This document shows, piece after piece, positions 29,921 to 39,347 of a DNA stretch of 64,000 nt. Location: NCBI RefSeq assembly GCF_003428335.1, contig NZ_CP031704.1:5034071-5098070 (forward strand), read 5' to 3'. Source of the stretch: Solimonas sp. K1W22B-7 (GTDB taxonomy: Bacteria; Pseudomonadota; Gammaproteobacteria; Nevskiales; Nevskiaceae). The first letter of the stretch is position 1, and the number at the start of each line of letters is the position of its first letter. Both the position numbers and the translations under genes were made by a program. The notes under the pieces were generated by a model that saw only the letters and a program-made list of their open reading frames with translations, did no database searches and was not told where the DNA came from.

Positions 29921-31603
29921 ATGGACGAGTACGACTACATCATCGTCGGAGCCGGCTCCGCCGGCTGCGTGCTGGCCAACCGCCTCTCGGCCGACGGCCA
30001 GGCGCGCGTCTGCCTGCTGGAAGCCGGCCCGGTCGACAGCAACCCGCTGATCCACATGCCGCTGGGCGTGGTCGCGCTGGTGCGCGGCTGGTTCGCCAAC
30101 TGGAACTTCTGGACCGAGCCGCAGCCGCATTGCGCCGGCCGGCGCATCCACCAGCCGCGCGGCAAGGTGCTGGGCGGCAGCAGCAGCATCAACGCCACGG
30201 TCTGCACCCGCGGCCACGCCTGGGACTACGACCACTGGGCCGAGCTTGGCTGCGAGGGCTGGTCCTACGACGAGGTGCTGCCCTACTTCCGCAAGTCCGA
30301 GAACTACAGCGCGGTGCTGCCCGAGCGCGACCGCCCCTATCACGGCCATGACGGCCCGCTGAGCGTGTCCGAGCGGCGCTACACCAGCCCGCTGAGCGAG
30401 ACCTTCATCGAGGCGGCGCAGCAGTGCGGCCATTCGCGCAACGACGATTTCAACGGCATGGAGCAGGAAGGCTTCGGTACCTTCAAGGTGTTCCAGAAGG
30501 ACGGCGAGCGCTGCAGCAACTCCCGCGCCTACCTGACCGACGAGGTGCGCAACCGCCCGAACCTGACGATCCTCACCGGCGCCCATGCCATGCAGCTGCT
30601 GCTCGAGGGCAAGCGCGCCGTCGGCGTGAAGCTGCGCCGTGGCGGCCACGACGAGGAACTGCGCGTGCAGCGCGAGGTGATCCTGTCCGCCGGCGCCTTC
30701 CAGTCGCCGCAGCTGCTGCTGCTCTCCGGCATCGGCCCCAGGGCGGAGCTGGAGAAGCACGGCATCGCGGTGAAGCACGAACTGCCCGGCGTCGGCGAGA
30801 ACCTGCAGGACCACCTCGACGTGATCGTCGAGACCCGGGCGAAAAGCCGCGCGCCGATCTCCTGGCACCCGGCCTCGCTGCTGCGCACGCTGTGGAGCCT
30901 GCTGCAGTACCTGTTCCTGCGCCGCGGCGAGCTGAGCAGCAACGTGGTGGAGACCGGCGGCTTCTTCAAGTCCGCGCCGGCCGAGCCGATCCCCGACCTG
31001 CAGTGCCATTTCGCGCCGACCGCGAACGTCGAGAACGGCTTCCGCCTGTCGGCGATGTTCGGCTACCGCTACATCGCCTTCGTCTGCGACCTGCGGCCGC
31101 TGGCGCGCGGCCGCGTGGCGCTGCACAGCGCCGATCCGCTGGCGCCGCCGCTGATCGACGGCAACTTCCTCAGCCAGCAGCGCGACGTGAGCCGCCTGGT
31201 CGCGGGCGTGCGCGCCCTGCGGCTGATCCTGGCGCAACGCGCCTTCGACCCGCATCGCGACGTGGAGCTGTCGCCCGGCCCGGCGGTGCAGAGCGACGCC
31301 GAACTGGAGGACTGGGTGCGCCGCAATGCCGGCTCCAACTTCCACCCGGTGGGAACCTGCAGGATGGGCACCGACGACATGGCGGTGGTGGACCCGCAGC
31401 TGCGCGTGCGCGGCATCGAGGGCCTGCGCGTGGTCGACGCCTCGATCATGCCGACGCTCAACGGCTCCAACACCAATGCGCCGGCGACGATGATTGGCGA
31501 AAAAGGCGCCGATCTCATCCTGAGGGGTGGTGCGAACCGCTCGCATTTGCGGCAGGCTTCGCGCGACACCGCAAACTCCTCACTGGAAGCCTCAATCCCA
31601 TGA
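29921..31603 (+). CDS. GMC-family FAD alcohol dehydrogenase (choline dehydrogenase/AlkJ-like)
   Basis: A 560-residue glucose-methanol-choline oxidoreductase. FAD motif GAGSAG at 11-16 ([19 protein letters not shown]), GMC signature 1 ([18 protein letters not shown]), signature 2 ([15 protein letters not shown]), and the C-terminal catalytic His region [11 protein letters not shown] with [20 protein letters not shown]. These enzymes oxidise primary or secondary alcohols at the membrane, passing electrons to quinone. It overlaps the following SDR gene by ATGA and sits in the catabolic operon. Confidence 0.92.
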   Translation: MDEYDYIIVGAGSAGCVLANRLSADGQARVCLLEAGPVDSNPLIHMPLGVVALVRGWFANWNFWTEPQPHCAGRRIHQPRGKVLGGSSSINATVCTRGHAWDYDHWAELGCEGWSYDEVLPYFRKSENYSAVLPERDRPYHGHDGPLSVSERRYTSPLSETFIEAAQQCGHSRNDDFNGMEQEGFGTFKVFQKDGERCSNSRAYLTDEVRNRPNLTILTGAHAMQLLLEGKRAVGVKLRRGGHDEELRVQREVILSAGAFQSPQLLLLSGIGPRAELEKHGIAVKHELPGVGENLQDHLDVIVETRAKSRAPISWHPASLLRTLWSLLQYLFLRRGELSSNVVETGGFFKSAPAEPIPDLQCHFAPTANVENGFRLSAMFGYRYIAFVCDLRPLARGRVALHSADPLAPPLIDGNFLSQQRDVSRLVAGVRALRLILAQRAFDPHRDVELSPGPAVQSDAELEDWVRRNAGSNFHPVGTCRMGTDDMAVVDPQLRVRGIEGLRVVDASIMPTLNGSNTNAPATMIGEKGADLILRGGANRSHLRQASRDTANSSLEASIP

Positions 31604-32367
31604 AAATCGAAAATTCCGTCTTCATCGTCACCGGCGGCGCCTCCGGCCTCGGCGCGGCCACCGCGCAGGCCCTGGCCGCGCGCGGCGGCAAGCTGCTGAT
31701 CGCCGACCTCAACGAGGCCGCCGGCACCGCCCTGGCCGCCGAGCTGGGCAACGGCTCGCGCTTCGTGCGCGTGGACGTCAGCAACGAGGAGCAGGTACAA
31801 AAGGCCGTGGACGTGGCCGTCAAGGAGATGGGCGGCCTGCATGGCGCGATCAACTGCGCCGGCATCGGCACCCCCGAGAAGGCCCTGGGCAAGGAAGGAC
31901 CGCAGGCGCTGGCCAACTTCGCCCGCGTGATCAACATCAACCTCACCGGCAGCTTCAACGTCATCCGCCTCGCCGCCTGGGCCATGAGCCAGGCCGCGCC
32001 GAGCGCCGACGGCGAGCGCGGCGTGGTGATCAACACCGCCTCGGTCGCAGCCTATGACGGCCAGATCGGCCAGCCCGCCTACGCCGCCTCCAAGGCCGGT
32101 GTGGTCGGCATGACGCTGCCACTGGCGCGCGAGTTCGCCCGCTTCGGCATCCGCGTGGTGACGATCGCCCCGGGCCTGTTCGAAACCCCGATGATGGCCG
32201 GCCTGCCGCAGCCCGCACAGGAAGCGCTGGGCAAGTCCGTGCCCTTCCCCCCGCGCCTCGGTCGCCCGGCGGAGTTCGCGCAGCTCGCCGTGCAGATCGT
32301 CGAGAACATCATGCTCAACGGCGAAACCATCCGCCTCGACGGCGCGCTGCGCATGGCACCGAAGTAA
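31600..32367 (+). CDS. Short-chain dehydrogenase, 3-hydroxyacyl-CoA dehydrogenase type (HSD10-like)
   Basis: A 255-residue SDR starting in the overlap ATGA at 31600. TGGASGLG at 11-18 binds NAD; catalytic residues are Ser148 ([10 protein letters not shown]), Tyr161 and Lys165 (YAASK). The [18 protein letters not shown] insert and the [13 protein letters not shown] loop are typical of type-II 3-hydroxyacyl-CoA dehydrogenases (HSD17B10-like), which oxidise 2-methyl-3-hydroxyacyl-CoA and some steroids. It would serve beta-oxidation of the carbon chain handled by this operon. A palindromic element follows. Confidence 0.88.
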   Translation: MKIENSVFIVTGGASGLGAATAQALAARGGKLLIADLNEAAGTALAAELGNGSRFVRVDVSNEEQVQKAVDVAVKEMGGLHGAINCAGIGTPEKALGKEGPQALANFARVININLTGSFNVIRLAAWAMSQAAPSADGERGVVINTASVAAYDGQIGQPAYAASKAGVVGMTLPLAREFARFGIRVVTIAPGLFETPMMAGLPQPAQEALGKSVPFPPRLGRPAEFAQLAVQIVENIMLNGETIRLDGALRMAPK

Positions 32368-32368
32368 A

Positions 32369-32431
32369 GGCAATCGTAGCGTGGAGGGGCCCCACGCCAG
32401 GAGGCGTGGGGATCCTGGCGTAGCGATTGCC
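32369..32431. repeat. Nested palindromic element after the SDR gene
   Basis: Outer arms GGCAATCG (32369-32376) and CGATTGCC (32424-32431) enclose a 9-bp hairpin CCCCACGCC/GGCGTGGGG (32390-32398 and 32403-32411). It begins one base after the SDR stop. It may be a REP-type repeat, an mRNA processing site or a partial terminator inside the operon; no T tract follows. Confidence 0.5.
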
Positions 32432-32520
32432 GCAGAAGTCAGAACCGAACCCGCTTACGACACCCGCTTCAAGCACCAGACCTGCGTCCCCCACGATCCC
32501 AATTGAACAAAGGTTTAACG

Positions 32521-33207
32521 ATGAACGCCCCCCTGCCCACGCCCGTCGTCACCGATGCCCCTGCGCCCTGGGAACTGGTCGGCCGCGGCTACATCGCGAT
32601 GCTGCGCTTCTCGCCCGACAGCAAGGTGCAGGACAGCTTCCTGCTGCCATCCCTGCTGGGCAAGCGCGGCAAGTCGGCCTATGGCTGGCTGATGTTCGTG
32701 GACTACCAGAGTTCGGACGTGGGGCCCTACCACGAGCTGCTGTTCATCCCGGGCAGCTTCCCCTTCGAGGACGGCCAGCGCCACCTGTCGATCAGCCGCA
32801 TCTTCGTGTCCTCGATGGACAGCGTGGTCAACGGCCAGCGCAACTGGGGCATCCCCAAGGACGTGGCGGACTTCGACGTGCGCTACGGCGACAACGGCCT
32901 CGACCGCGTCGCGGTGTCCAGGAACGGCAAGGTCTTCGCCGAACTGGACTTCAAGAGCTATCCGTTCTGGATTCCCTTCCTGGGCGCGCTGATCCCCAAG
33001 CGCTTCCGCACCCTGGGTCAGCACCATGAGGGCAAGACCTTCGTCTACACGCCCTCGGCCAGCGGCTGGGTCAAGCCCGCACGGACGATGCGCGCCAAGG
33101 CCGACCCGGCTATGTTCCCGAACCTCGGCCGCGCCAGGGCCGTGCTGACCGTGGCGATCCCGCGGTTCCGCATGACCTTCCCGGTTTCCAAGATCATCCA
33201 ACGCTAA
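32521..33207 (+). CDS. Acetoacetate decarboxylase-family protein
   Basis: A 228-residue protein starting at 32521. It has the acetoacetate-decarboxylase-like beta-barrel layout: GYIAMLRFSPDSKVQDSFLLPS, LMFVDYQSSDVGPYHELLFIPG, and RNWGIPKDVADFDVRYGDN where the IPK lysine is a candidate Schiff-base residue. True decarboxylases have a Glu/Lys set that cannot be checked fully here; many family members have other roles. It lies between the SDR and acyl-CoA dehydrogenase genes. Confidence 0.75.
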   Translation: MNAPLPTPVVTDAPAPWELVGRGYIAMLRFSPDSKVQDSFLLPSLLGKRGKSAYGWLMFVDYQSSDVGPYHELLFIPGSFPFEDGQRHLSISRIFVSSMDSVVNGQRNWGIPKDVADFDVRYGDNGLDRVAVSRNGKVFAELDFKSYPFWIPFLGALIPKRFRTLGQHHEGKTFVYTPSASGWVKPARTMRAKADPAMFPNLGRARAVLTVAIPRFRMTFPVSKIIQR

Positions 33208-33217
33208 GGTTCTCACG

Positions 33218-34357
33218 ATGAAACGTCCCGCCATCGACTCCGACATGGAGATGTTCCGCGACTCCGCGCGAAAGTTCTTCCAGACCGAAATCCGTCCGCA
33301 CTCCGAGCGCTGGCGCGAGGCCGGCATCGTCGATCGCGAGGCCTTCACGAAGGCCGGCGAAGCGGGCTACCTGTGCATGTGGGCCGACGAGCAGTACGGC
33401 GGCCTGGGCATCAAGGACTTCCGCTACGAGCAGATCCTGATCGAGGAGAACGCGACGCACGGCGACAGCGGCTACTTCATCACCCTGCACAGCCGCCTGG
33501 TGGCGCCCTACCTCGAGCACTTCGGCACCGAGGAGCAGAAGCAGCGTCTCTATCCCGGCATCATCAGCGGCGAGAAGATCCTGGCCATCGCCATGACCGA
33601 GCCCGACGCCGGTTCCGACCTCGCCGGCATGAAGGCCCGCGCCGAGGACAAGGGCGACCACTTCCTGCTCAACGGCTCCAAGACCTACATCTCCAACGGC
33701 ATCCTCGCCGACATCGTCATCGTCGCCGCCAAGACCCATCCGGACAATGCGCATGGCGTGACGCTGTTCCTGGTGGAACGCGGCATGGAAGGCTTCGAGC
33801 GCGGCCGCATGCTCAAGAAAATGGGCATGAAGTCGCAGGACACCTCCGAGCTGTTCTTCCGCGACGTGAAGGTGCCCAAGGCCAACGTGCTGGGCCAGGT
33901 GCATGCCGGCTTCTACCACCTGATGAAGGGCCTGGCCGAGGAGCGCCTGATCGCCGCCTGCGGCAACCTTGCCGGCGCGCGCGCCGCGATGGACGTCACC
34001 AAAGAATTCGTGCGCAACCGCAAGGTCTTCGGCAAGCCGCTGTCGAAGATGCAGAACACGCGCTTCAAGCTGGCCGCGCTCGACGCCGAGATCGACATCG
34101 CCCAGGTCTACGTCGACCGCTGCGTCGAACAGCACAACCTCGGCAAGCTCGATCCCACCGACGCCTCGCGCGCCAAGCTCTTCACCAGCGAGCTGCAGGG
34201 CCGCATGGTCGACGAGGGCGTGCAGCTGCACGGCGGCGCCGGCTACATGGACGAATACCCGATCTGCCGCATGTACCAGGACGAACGCATCCACCGCATC
34301 CTCGCCGGCACCTCCGAGATCATGAAGGAAATCATCGCGCGCGCGACGCTCGATTGA
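33218..34357 (+). CDS. Acyl-CoA dehydrogenase, long/branched-chain type
   Basis: A 379-residue FAD enzyme forming the 2,3-double bond of acyl-CoA. Signatures are AMTEPDAGSDLAGMK, NGSKTYISNG and the C-terminal LHGGAGYMDEYPICRMYQDERIHRILAGTSEIM. The usual base in the C-terminal EGT motif is Ala here (AGTSEI), while AEERLIAACG carries a Glu at the position used by isovaleryl- and long-chain acyl-CoA dehydrogenases, so it should belong to that group. It starts 10 bases after the decarboxylase-like gene. Confidence 0.92.
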   Translation: MKRPAIDSDMEMFRDSARKFFQTEIRPHSERWREAGIVDREAFTKAGEAGYLCMWADEQYGGLGIKDFRYEQILIEENATHGDSGYFITLHSRLVAPYLEHFGTEEQKQRLYPGIISGEKILAIAMTEPDAGSDLAGMKARAEDKGDHFLLNGSKTYISNGILADIVIVAAKTHPDNAHGVTLFLVERGMEGFERGRMLKKMGMKSQDTSELFFRDVKVPKANVLGQVHAGFYHLMKGLAEERLIAACGNLAGARAAMDVTKEFVRNRKVFGKPLSKMQNTRFKLAALDAEIDIAQVYVDRCVEQHNLGKLDPTDASRAKLFTSELQGRMVDEGVQLHGGAGYMDEYPICRMYQDERIHRILAGTSEIMKEIIARATLD

Positions 34358-34371
34358 GAGGCGCAGGGAAC

Positions 34372-35169
34372 ATGGACTACCAGGAAATCCTCTACGCAGT
34401 GGATGATGGCGTGGCCGTCGTCCGCTTCAACCGCCCCAAGGTGTACAACGCGATCACCGGCCAGATGCTGGCCGAACTGGACGCCGCGTTCAGCCGCGCC
34501 GCTGCCGATGCCGCCGTGCGCGCGATCGTGCTGACCGGCGAGGGCAAGGCCTTCTGCTCGGGCGCCGACCTCGCCGCATCACTGGCGATGACGCCGCGTG
34601 ACGCGCAGGGCCGCCTGGACCCCGGGCAGGCGCTGGAGGACTACTACAACCCGCTGATCCTGAAGATGCGCGCACTGCCCAAGCCGATCATCTCGGCGGT
34701 CAACGGCATTGCCGCCGGCGCCGGCGCCAACCTCGGCCTGATGGCCGACATCACGGTCTGCGCGCGTTCCGCCTACTTCCTGCAGGCCTTCGTCAACATC
34801 GGCCTGATCCCCGATGCCGGCGGCACCTGGCTGCTGCCGCGCCTGGTCGGCCAGCAGCGCGCCATGGGCATGGCGATGCTGGGCGAGAAGCTGTCCTCCG
34901 AGAAGGCGCTGGCCTGGGGCCTGGTCTGGGACGTGGTGGACGACGAGCAACTGCTGCCGACCGCGATGGCGATCGCGCACAAGCTGGCCAACGGACCGGC
35001 CGCGGCGCTGGAGCGCATCAAGCAGGCGGTCTATGCCAGCGATGCGAGCACGCTGCCCGAGTCGCTGCAGCTGGAGCGCAGGCTGCAGGGCGAGTGCGGC
35101 CACTACGACGAATTCACCGAAGGCGTGAACGCCTTCCTCGAGAAGCGCAAACCCGTCTACCGTCGCTAG
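34372..35169 (+). CDS. Enoyl-CoA hydratase/isomerase, PaaG-like
   Basis: A 265-residue crotonase. The oxyanion half is GKAFCSGADLA; NGIAAGAGANLGLMADITVCARSAYFLQAFVNIGLIPDAGGTWLLPR matches PaaG, an isomerase with an Asp in IPDAGG rather than the Glu of hydratases. It may hydrate or isomerise the double bond made by the preceding acyl-CoA dehydrogenase. The start at 34372 follows the previous stop by 14 bases, in the same operon. Confidence 0.88.
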   Translation: MDYQEILYAVDDGVAVVRFNRPKVYNAITGQMLAELDAAFSRAAADAAVRAIVLTGEGKAFCSGADLAASLAMTPRDAQGRLDPGQALEDYYNPLILKMRALPKPIISAVNGIAAGAGANLGLMADITVCARSAYFLQAFVNIGLIPDAGGTWLLPRLVGQQRAMGMAMLGEKLSSEKALAWGLVWDVVDDEQLLPTAMAIAHKLANGPAAALERIKQAVYASDASTLPESLQLERRLQGECGHYDEFTEGVNAFLEKRKPVYRR

Positions 35170-35179
35170 GAGCTTCACC

Positions 35180-36115
35180 ATGGCCATGCCGCAATCCTGG
35201 CAGGGACGCGTGCGCGTTCCCGCGATCGCCGCGCCGATGTTCCTGGTGTCGACGCCGAAGCTGGTCACGGCCTGCTGCAAGGCCGGCGTGGTCGGAACCT
35301 TCCCGGCGCTGAACCAGCGCAGCACGCAGGGCTTCGTCGCCTGGCTCGACGAACTCGAGGCGACGCTGACGCCGCAGGACGCGCCCTACGGCGTGAACCT
35401 GGTGGTGCACAAGACCAACCCGCGCCTGCAGGCCGACCTCGCCGAAGTGGTGAAGCACAAGGTACCGCTGGTGATCACCTCGCTGGGCGCCGCCGCCGAG
35501 GTGGTGGACGCGGTGCACAGCTACGGCGGCCTGGTGTTCCACGACATCATCAGCCTGCGCCATGCCGAGAAGGCCGCGCAGGCCGGCGTCGACGGCCTGA
35601 TCCCGGTGGCAGCGGGCGCCGGCGGCCATGCCGGCACGCTCAATCCCTTCGCGATGATCCCGGAGATCCGCTCGATCTTCAGCGGCTACATCGCGCTGTC
35701 CGGCTGCATCGGCAACGGCGCCGGCATCGCCGCAGCGCTGGCCCTGGGCGCCGACTTCGGTTACCTCGGCACGCGCTTCATCGGCACGCAGGAAGCCGAG
35801 GCGCCGGAAGCCTACAAGCAGATGCTGCTCGACAGCCGCGCCGCCGACATCGTCTACACCCCGGCGATCAGCGGCGTACCGGCCAACTTCCTGCGCCCCT
35901 CGATCCTGAAGGCCGGCCTGGACCCGGAAAACCTCAAGCCCAAGACCGAACTCGACTTCGGCACCGAGCTGTCGGCCGGCAAGGCCTGGAAGGACATCTG
36001 GTCGGCGGGGCAAGGCACCGGTGCCATCACCGACCTGCCGCCGGCGCGCGAGCTCTGCGAGCGGCTGGTGGCGGAGTATCGCGAGACCTGTGCGCGGCTG
36101 GGCCGCTCGGCCTGA
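35180..36115 (+). CDS. Nitronate monooxygenase/2-nitropropane dioxygenase-like FMN enzyme
   Basis: A 311-residue TIM-barrel flavoprotein. The start has the class motif APMFLVS, and FMN-binding parts are AAGAGGHAGTLNPFAMIPEI (where His is the usual catalytic base), SGCIGNGAGIAAALALGADFGYLGTRFIGTQE. Such enzymes oxidise alkyl nitronates, but close relatives in catabolic operons can act as enoyl reductases. It is the last gene of the operon and ends shortly before an inverted repeat at 36127. Confidence 0.85.
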   Translation: MAMPQSWQGRVRVPAIAAPMFLVSTPKLVTACCKAGVVGTFPALNQRSTQGFVAWLDELEATLTPQDAPYGVNLVVHKTNPRLQADLAEVVKHKVPLVITSLGAAAEVVDAVHSYGGLVFHDIISLRHAEKAAQAGVDGLIPVAAGAGGHAGTLNPFAMIPEIRSIFSGYIALSGCIGNGAGIAAALALGADFGYLGTRFIGTQEAEAPEAYKQMLLDSRAADIVYTPAISGVPANFLRPSILKAGLDPENLKPKTELDFGTELSAGKAWKDIWSAGQGTGAITDLPPARELCERLVAEYRETCARLGRSA

Positions 36116-36126
36116 CGAGCGCTTTC

Positions 36127-36199
36127 GTGGGAGCGACGCAAGTCGCGATCTGTTGCTTTGCGCTGCAGGCGAAAAGATCACGACTTGCGTCGCTCCCAC
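36127..36199. repeat. Long imperfect inverted repeat, REP-like
   Basis: Arm 36127-36151 (starting GTGGGAGCGACGCAAGTCGC) is matched by its near-complement at 36175-36199, ending GACTTGCGTCGCTCCCAC; one mismatch breaks the stem. The GTGGGAGCGA...TCGCTCCCAC type is a common dispersed repeat in xanthomonad and pseudomonad relatives. It lies between convergent genes (36115 plus, 36211 minus) and may work as a bidirectional terminator. Confidence 0.7.
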
Positions 36200-36210
36200 A
36201 TCAGCAAGCT

Positions 36211-36954
36211 TTATCCAGCCGTCTGTCCCCCATCCACCGGAAACGCCACCCCCGTCACCTTCTTCGCCTCATCCGACGCCAGGAAGGCCACCGCGGCCGC
36301 GACATCCTCCGGCTCCAGCAAGGCACCGCCGTCCAGCTTCGACGCATTGCGCATCAGCAGGGCCACGTCCACACCCGCCGGGAATCCACCCGCCAGCATC
36401 GGCGTCTTGACCCCGGTGGGACAGACCGCATTCACGCGCACCCCGGCGGCGGCGAACTCCAGCGCCAGCGACTTGGTCAGCGCGATCACGCCGGCCTTGG
36501 AAGCGCCGTAGGCCGTGTTGTAGGGAATCCCCACCATGCCGCCGGCCGAGGCCATGTTGACGATATTGCCGCGGCTGGCCACCAGCAGCGGCATCGCCGC
36601 GCGGCAGAGGTGGAACACCGCGCTGAGGTTGATCGCGATCACGCGATCCCAGCGCGCCTCGTCGAACTCCGCCAGCGGCGCCCAGTCGAGCACGCCGGCG
36701 ATGTTGCAGAGCAGGTCCAGCCGCCCGCCCTCGGTCGCCTGGGCCACCAGCGCGCGGCAGGACGCCGGGTCGGCGGCGTCGAAGGCAATGCAGCGCGAGG
36801 GCCCCGCGAGTTCCGCCGCCACTGCCTGCACCCCGGCGAGATTCACGTCCGCCAGCACCAGCACGGCACCCTCGGCGGACAGCCGCTGCGCCGTGGCGCG
36901 GCCGATACCCGAGGCGGCGCCGGTGACCAGCACGATCCTGTCGCGGAAGCGCAT
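36211..36954 (-). CDS. Short-chain dehydrogenase/reductase
   Basis: A 247-residue classical SDR: TGAASGIG for the cofactor, CNIAGVLDWAPLAEFDEARWDRVIAINL, catalytic Ser in NMASAGG and YGASK for Tyr/Lys, then PVDGGQTAG at the C-terminus. The Asp in LVLADVN favours NAD over NADP. Its start shares a base with the stop of the SnoaL-like gene (TGATG), so the two genes form a small operon. The substrate is unknown, likely a hydroxylated lipid or steroid-like alcohol by family. Confidence 0.88.
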   Translation of the reverse strand: MRFRDRIVLVTGAASGIGRATAQRLSAEGAVLVLADVNLAGVQAVAAELAGPSRCIAFDAADPASCRALVAQATEGGRLDLLCNIAGVLDWAPLAEFDEARWDRVIAINLSAVFHLCRAAMPLLVASRGNIVNMASAGGMVGIPYNTAYGASKAGVIALTKSLALEFAAAGVRVNAVCPTGVKTPMLAGGFPAGVDVALLMRNASKLDGGALLEPEDVAAAVAFLASDEAKKVTGVAFPVDGGQTAG

Positions 36955-37400
36955 CAGCCCTTCTCCTGTGGGACGGGAAGCAGCAAATGGCGGCTGAGGT
37001 CACCCATCAGCTCCGGCTGCATGCGGCGCTCGGCGAAGTACCAGCCGCCCTCGTCGCGCGCGAAACGATCCTGGTAGCGCCCGGCGATGATCGCCTGCAG
37101 CGGAAAGTCCTCCAGCGCCTGGAACACCGTGAAGCGCAGGCGCGCCTGCGCCGAACGGCCGCCCGCATCGACGTCGATGCAGACATTGCCCATCAGGTGC
37201 TGCGTACGCGGCGTGCCGCAGGCGTAGCGCCGCGTGTAGCTCTCGTACATGCCCTGTACCGCCGCGGCGCCGGCAACGGCATTGCCGCCGGCAACGATCC
37301 GGCCCCGCTCGAACAGCTGCCCGACGCCAGCAAAGTCGCCGGCATCGATCAACTCGGCATAGCGGTACAAAAGGCGCTCTATGGCGCGATGGTCGTCCAA
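36954..37400 (-). CDS. SnoaL-like (NTF2-fold) protein
   Basis: A 148-residue protein with the SnoaL-like fold: DDHRAIERLLYRYAELIDAGDFAGVGQLF at the start, then RYACGTPRTQHLMGNVCIDVDAGG, IIAGRYQDRFARDEGGWYFAERRMQPELMGD. Members are small ketosteroid-isomerase-like enzymes or dehydratases for polyketide or steroid-like compounds. Encoded immediately before an SDR in the minus direction and divergent from the histidine kinase; the shared 167-base region holds a palindrome that may control both. Confidence 0.85.
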   Translation of the reverse strand: MDDHRAIERLLYRYAELIDAGDFAGVGQLFERGRIVAGGNAVAGAAAVQGMYESYTRRYACGTPRTQHLMGNVCIDVDAGGRSAQARLRFTVFQALEDFPLQAIIAGRYQDRFARDEGGWYFAERRMQPELMGDLSRHLLLPVPQEKG

Positions 37401-37458
37401 GGGCTCTCCTCCACAGGGCCTGTCAACGCTAGCAACTGCCGCCGCGGGCCGCCAGCCG

Positions 37459-37474
37459 CCCCTCCATGGAGGGG
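37459..37474. promoter_or_regulatory. Palindrome CCCCTCCATGGAGGGG upstream of histidine kinase
   Basis: A perfect 16-base palindrome in the 167-base divergent promoter between the SnoaL/SDR operon and the histidine kinase gene. The same element with a changed centre (CCCCTCCACGGAGGGG) lies at 39348-39363 before the small gene and response regulator. GTA follows both. It is a likely operator for the LuxR-type response regulator encoded here. Confidence 0.6.
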
Positions 37475-37567
37475 TATTGCGGTCACCGCCACCGGCCTAC
37501 GCTGCTCGCGCCTTCTCCGGGGCTCCGCTACTGTGAGGCTCCCGGATCGCCCCCGACTCCCGAGCGC

Positions 37568-39331
37568 ATGCGCCTGCCCTTCGCCCTGTTCAACTACCAG
37601 GCCTACTCGCCGCAGCTCGCCACCGAGCTGCTGGCGCTGGGCTGGGGCAGCCTACGTCCCTGGCTGTCGCCGCTGGCGGTAGGCGTGGTCGCGGCGCTGT
37701 GCTGGGCGGTGGTCGACCACTCCCTGCTGCTGTCCTGGCTGGCCTTCAGCGCCGTCAACGGCGCACTGGGACTGCTGCTGCGGCGACGCTACCAGCAGAT
37801 CTCCGTCATGGCCCTGCAGGAACTGCGCATCGGCGAGTGGCTGGCGTTGCTGCACGGCGGCGTGCTGCTGGGCGCGATCTGGGGGGCGCTGGGCCTGCTG
37901 CTGGTGCCGGGCCTGGCCAACCACAACCTGATGATCGTGATGATCTACATGGCCGTCAGCGTGTCCGCCGCCTCGATCGCCTCGTTCGGCCTGGCACACG
38001 TGCTGTCGGCCTCCGCCGTATCGCTGGGCCTGCTGCTGCCGCCGCTGCACCACACCTTTCCCGGCCACTGGGGCCAGCTGGCGGTGATGTTCCTCTTCTT
38101 TCACGCCACCATCATCCAGGCCGTGCTGGTGCGCCACCACGGCAATGCGCGCAACCTGATGCTGGAGCAGGAAAAGGACCGCCTGCTGGAACAGCAGCGC
38201 AGCGCCGCCGAGAGCGCGCAGCGCGCCAACCGCGAAAAGTCCGCCTTCCTCGCCGCCGCCAGCCACGACCTGCGCCAGCCGCTGCACGCGCTGATGCTGA
38301 CCAGCCATGCGCTGCGCATGCGCGTCCCCGAGGGCGAGAGCCGCGACCTGGTCGACCGCGTGCTGGAGGCGGGCCAGGCACTGTCCGACCAGTTCAACGG
38401 CCTGATGGACCTGTCCAAGCTCGAGGGCGGCGCCTACAGGCTCAACCAGCAACCGACCCCGCTGATGGAGCTGCTGCCGCGCGCCATCGCCTCGCATCGC
38501 CAGATCGCGGAGCACAAGGGCCTGCGGTTGCGGCTGAAGGTCGACCGCCGCCTGCAGCGGCGCGCGCTGGACACCGACCCGACGCTGCTCGGACGCGCCA
38601 TCCACAACCTGCTCGACAACGCCATCAAGTTTTCGCCGGCCGGCCGCGGCGTGCTGCTGTCCGCGCGCCTGCGCCGGGGCGGCGTCGAACTGGCGGTGCA
38701 GGACCAGGGCATCGGCATCGCCGCGGCGGAGGTCGGGCAGGTGTTCAAGCCCTACGTGCAGCTGCACAACCCGACACGCGACCGCAGCCAGGGCATCGGC
38801 CTGGGCCTGAGCATCGTGCAGGAGGCCGCCAACCTGCTGGGAGCGCGGCTGCGCCTGCACTCGCAACCGGGCCGCGGCAGCCGCTTCTCGCTGGACTTGC
38901 CCGAGGCGGCGCTGATCGCCCTGCCCGCGCGCGGCGCCACCGCTGCGCCGGTGGCCGATGCTGCGCCGGTGCTGCGCCTGCGCGACCGTCACCTGCTGCT
39001 GGTGGAGGACGACCCGATGGCCGCTGCAGCGCTGCAGACCTGGGCCGGAGACTGGGGCCTGCGCATCAGCCACCGCAGCAATCCGGCCGACGTCGAGGAG
39101 GCACTGCAGCCGGACCTGATCCTCTGCGACGTGCGCCTGCCCGGCGAGCGCGACGGCATCGACTGGCTCACCGACTGGCTGGCGCAGTGGCCGGAGGCGC
39201 GCGGCCTGCTGCTGTCCGGCGAACTGGCCGCGGAAACCCACCAGCGCGCCGAGCAGGAGGGCCTGCTGCTGCTGACCAAGCCGGTGCCGCCGGACCTGCT
39301 GCTTCGGACCCTGGCGGGGATGGCGCCATGA
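37568..39331 (+). CDS. Hybrid sensor histidine kinase with C-terminal receiver domain
   Basis: A 587-residue protein. Residues 30-190 contain about six transmembrane helices, a membrane sensor without a large periplasmic loop. A coiled linker leads to the DHp domain with phospho-acceptor His233 in AAASHDLRQPLHAL, then an HATPase_c domain with NLLDNAIKFSPAG, DQGIGIAAAEVG and GLGLSIVQEAANLLG. The C-terminal receiver (HLLLVEDDPMA, LILCDVRLPG) makes it a hybrid kinase. The next genes encode a small protein and a LuxR regulator, its probable partners. A matching palindrome lies upstream of each. Confidence 0.9.
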   Translation: MRLPFALFNYQAYSPQLATELLALGWGSLRPWLSPLAVGVVAALCWAVVDHSLLLSWLAFSAVNGALGLLLRRRYQQISVMALQELRIGEWLALLHGGVLLGAIWGALGLLLVPGLANHNLMIVMIYMAVSVSAASIASFGLAHVLSASAVSLGLLLPPLHHTFPGHWGQLAVMFLFFHATIIQAVLVRHHGNARNLMLEQEKDRLLEQQRSAAESAQRANREKSAFLAAASHDLRQPLHALMLTSHALRMRVPEGESRDLVDRVLEAGQALSDQFNGLMDLSKLEGGAYRLNQQPTPLMELLPRAIASHRQIAEHKGLRLRLKVDRRLQRRALDTDPTLLGRAIHNLLDNAIKFSPAGRGVLLSARLRRGGVELAVQDQGIGIAAAEVGQVFKPYVQLHNPTRDRSQGIGLGLSIVQEAANLLGARLRLHSQPGRGSRFSLDLPEAALIALPARGATAAPVADAAPVLRLRDRHLLLVEDDPMAAAALQTWAGDWGLRISHRSNPADVEEALQPDLILCDVRLPGERDGIDWLTDWLAQWPEARGLLLSGELAAETHQRAEQEGLLLLTKPVPPDLLLRTLAGMAP

Positions 39332-39347
39332 CCCCGGCCCTGTTCAA

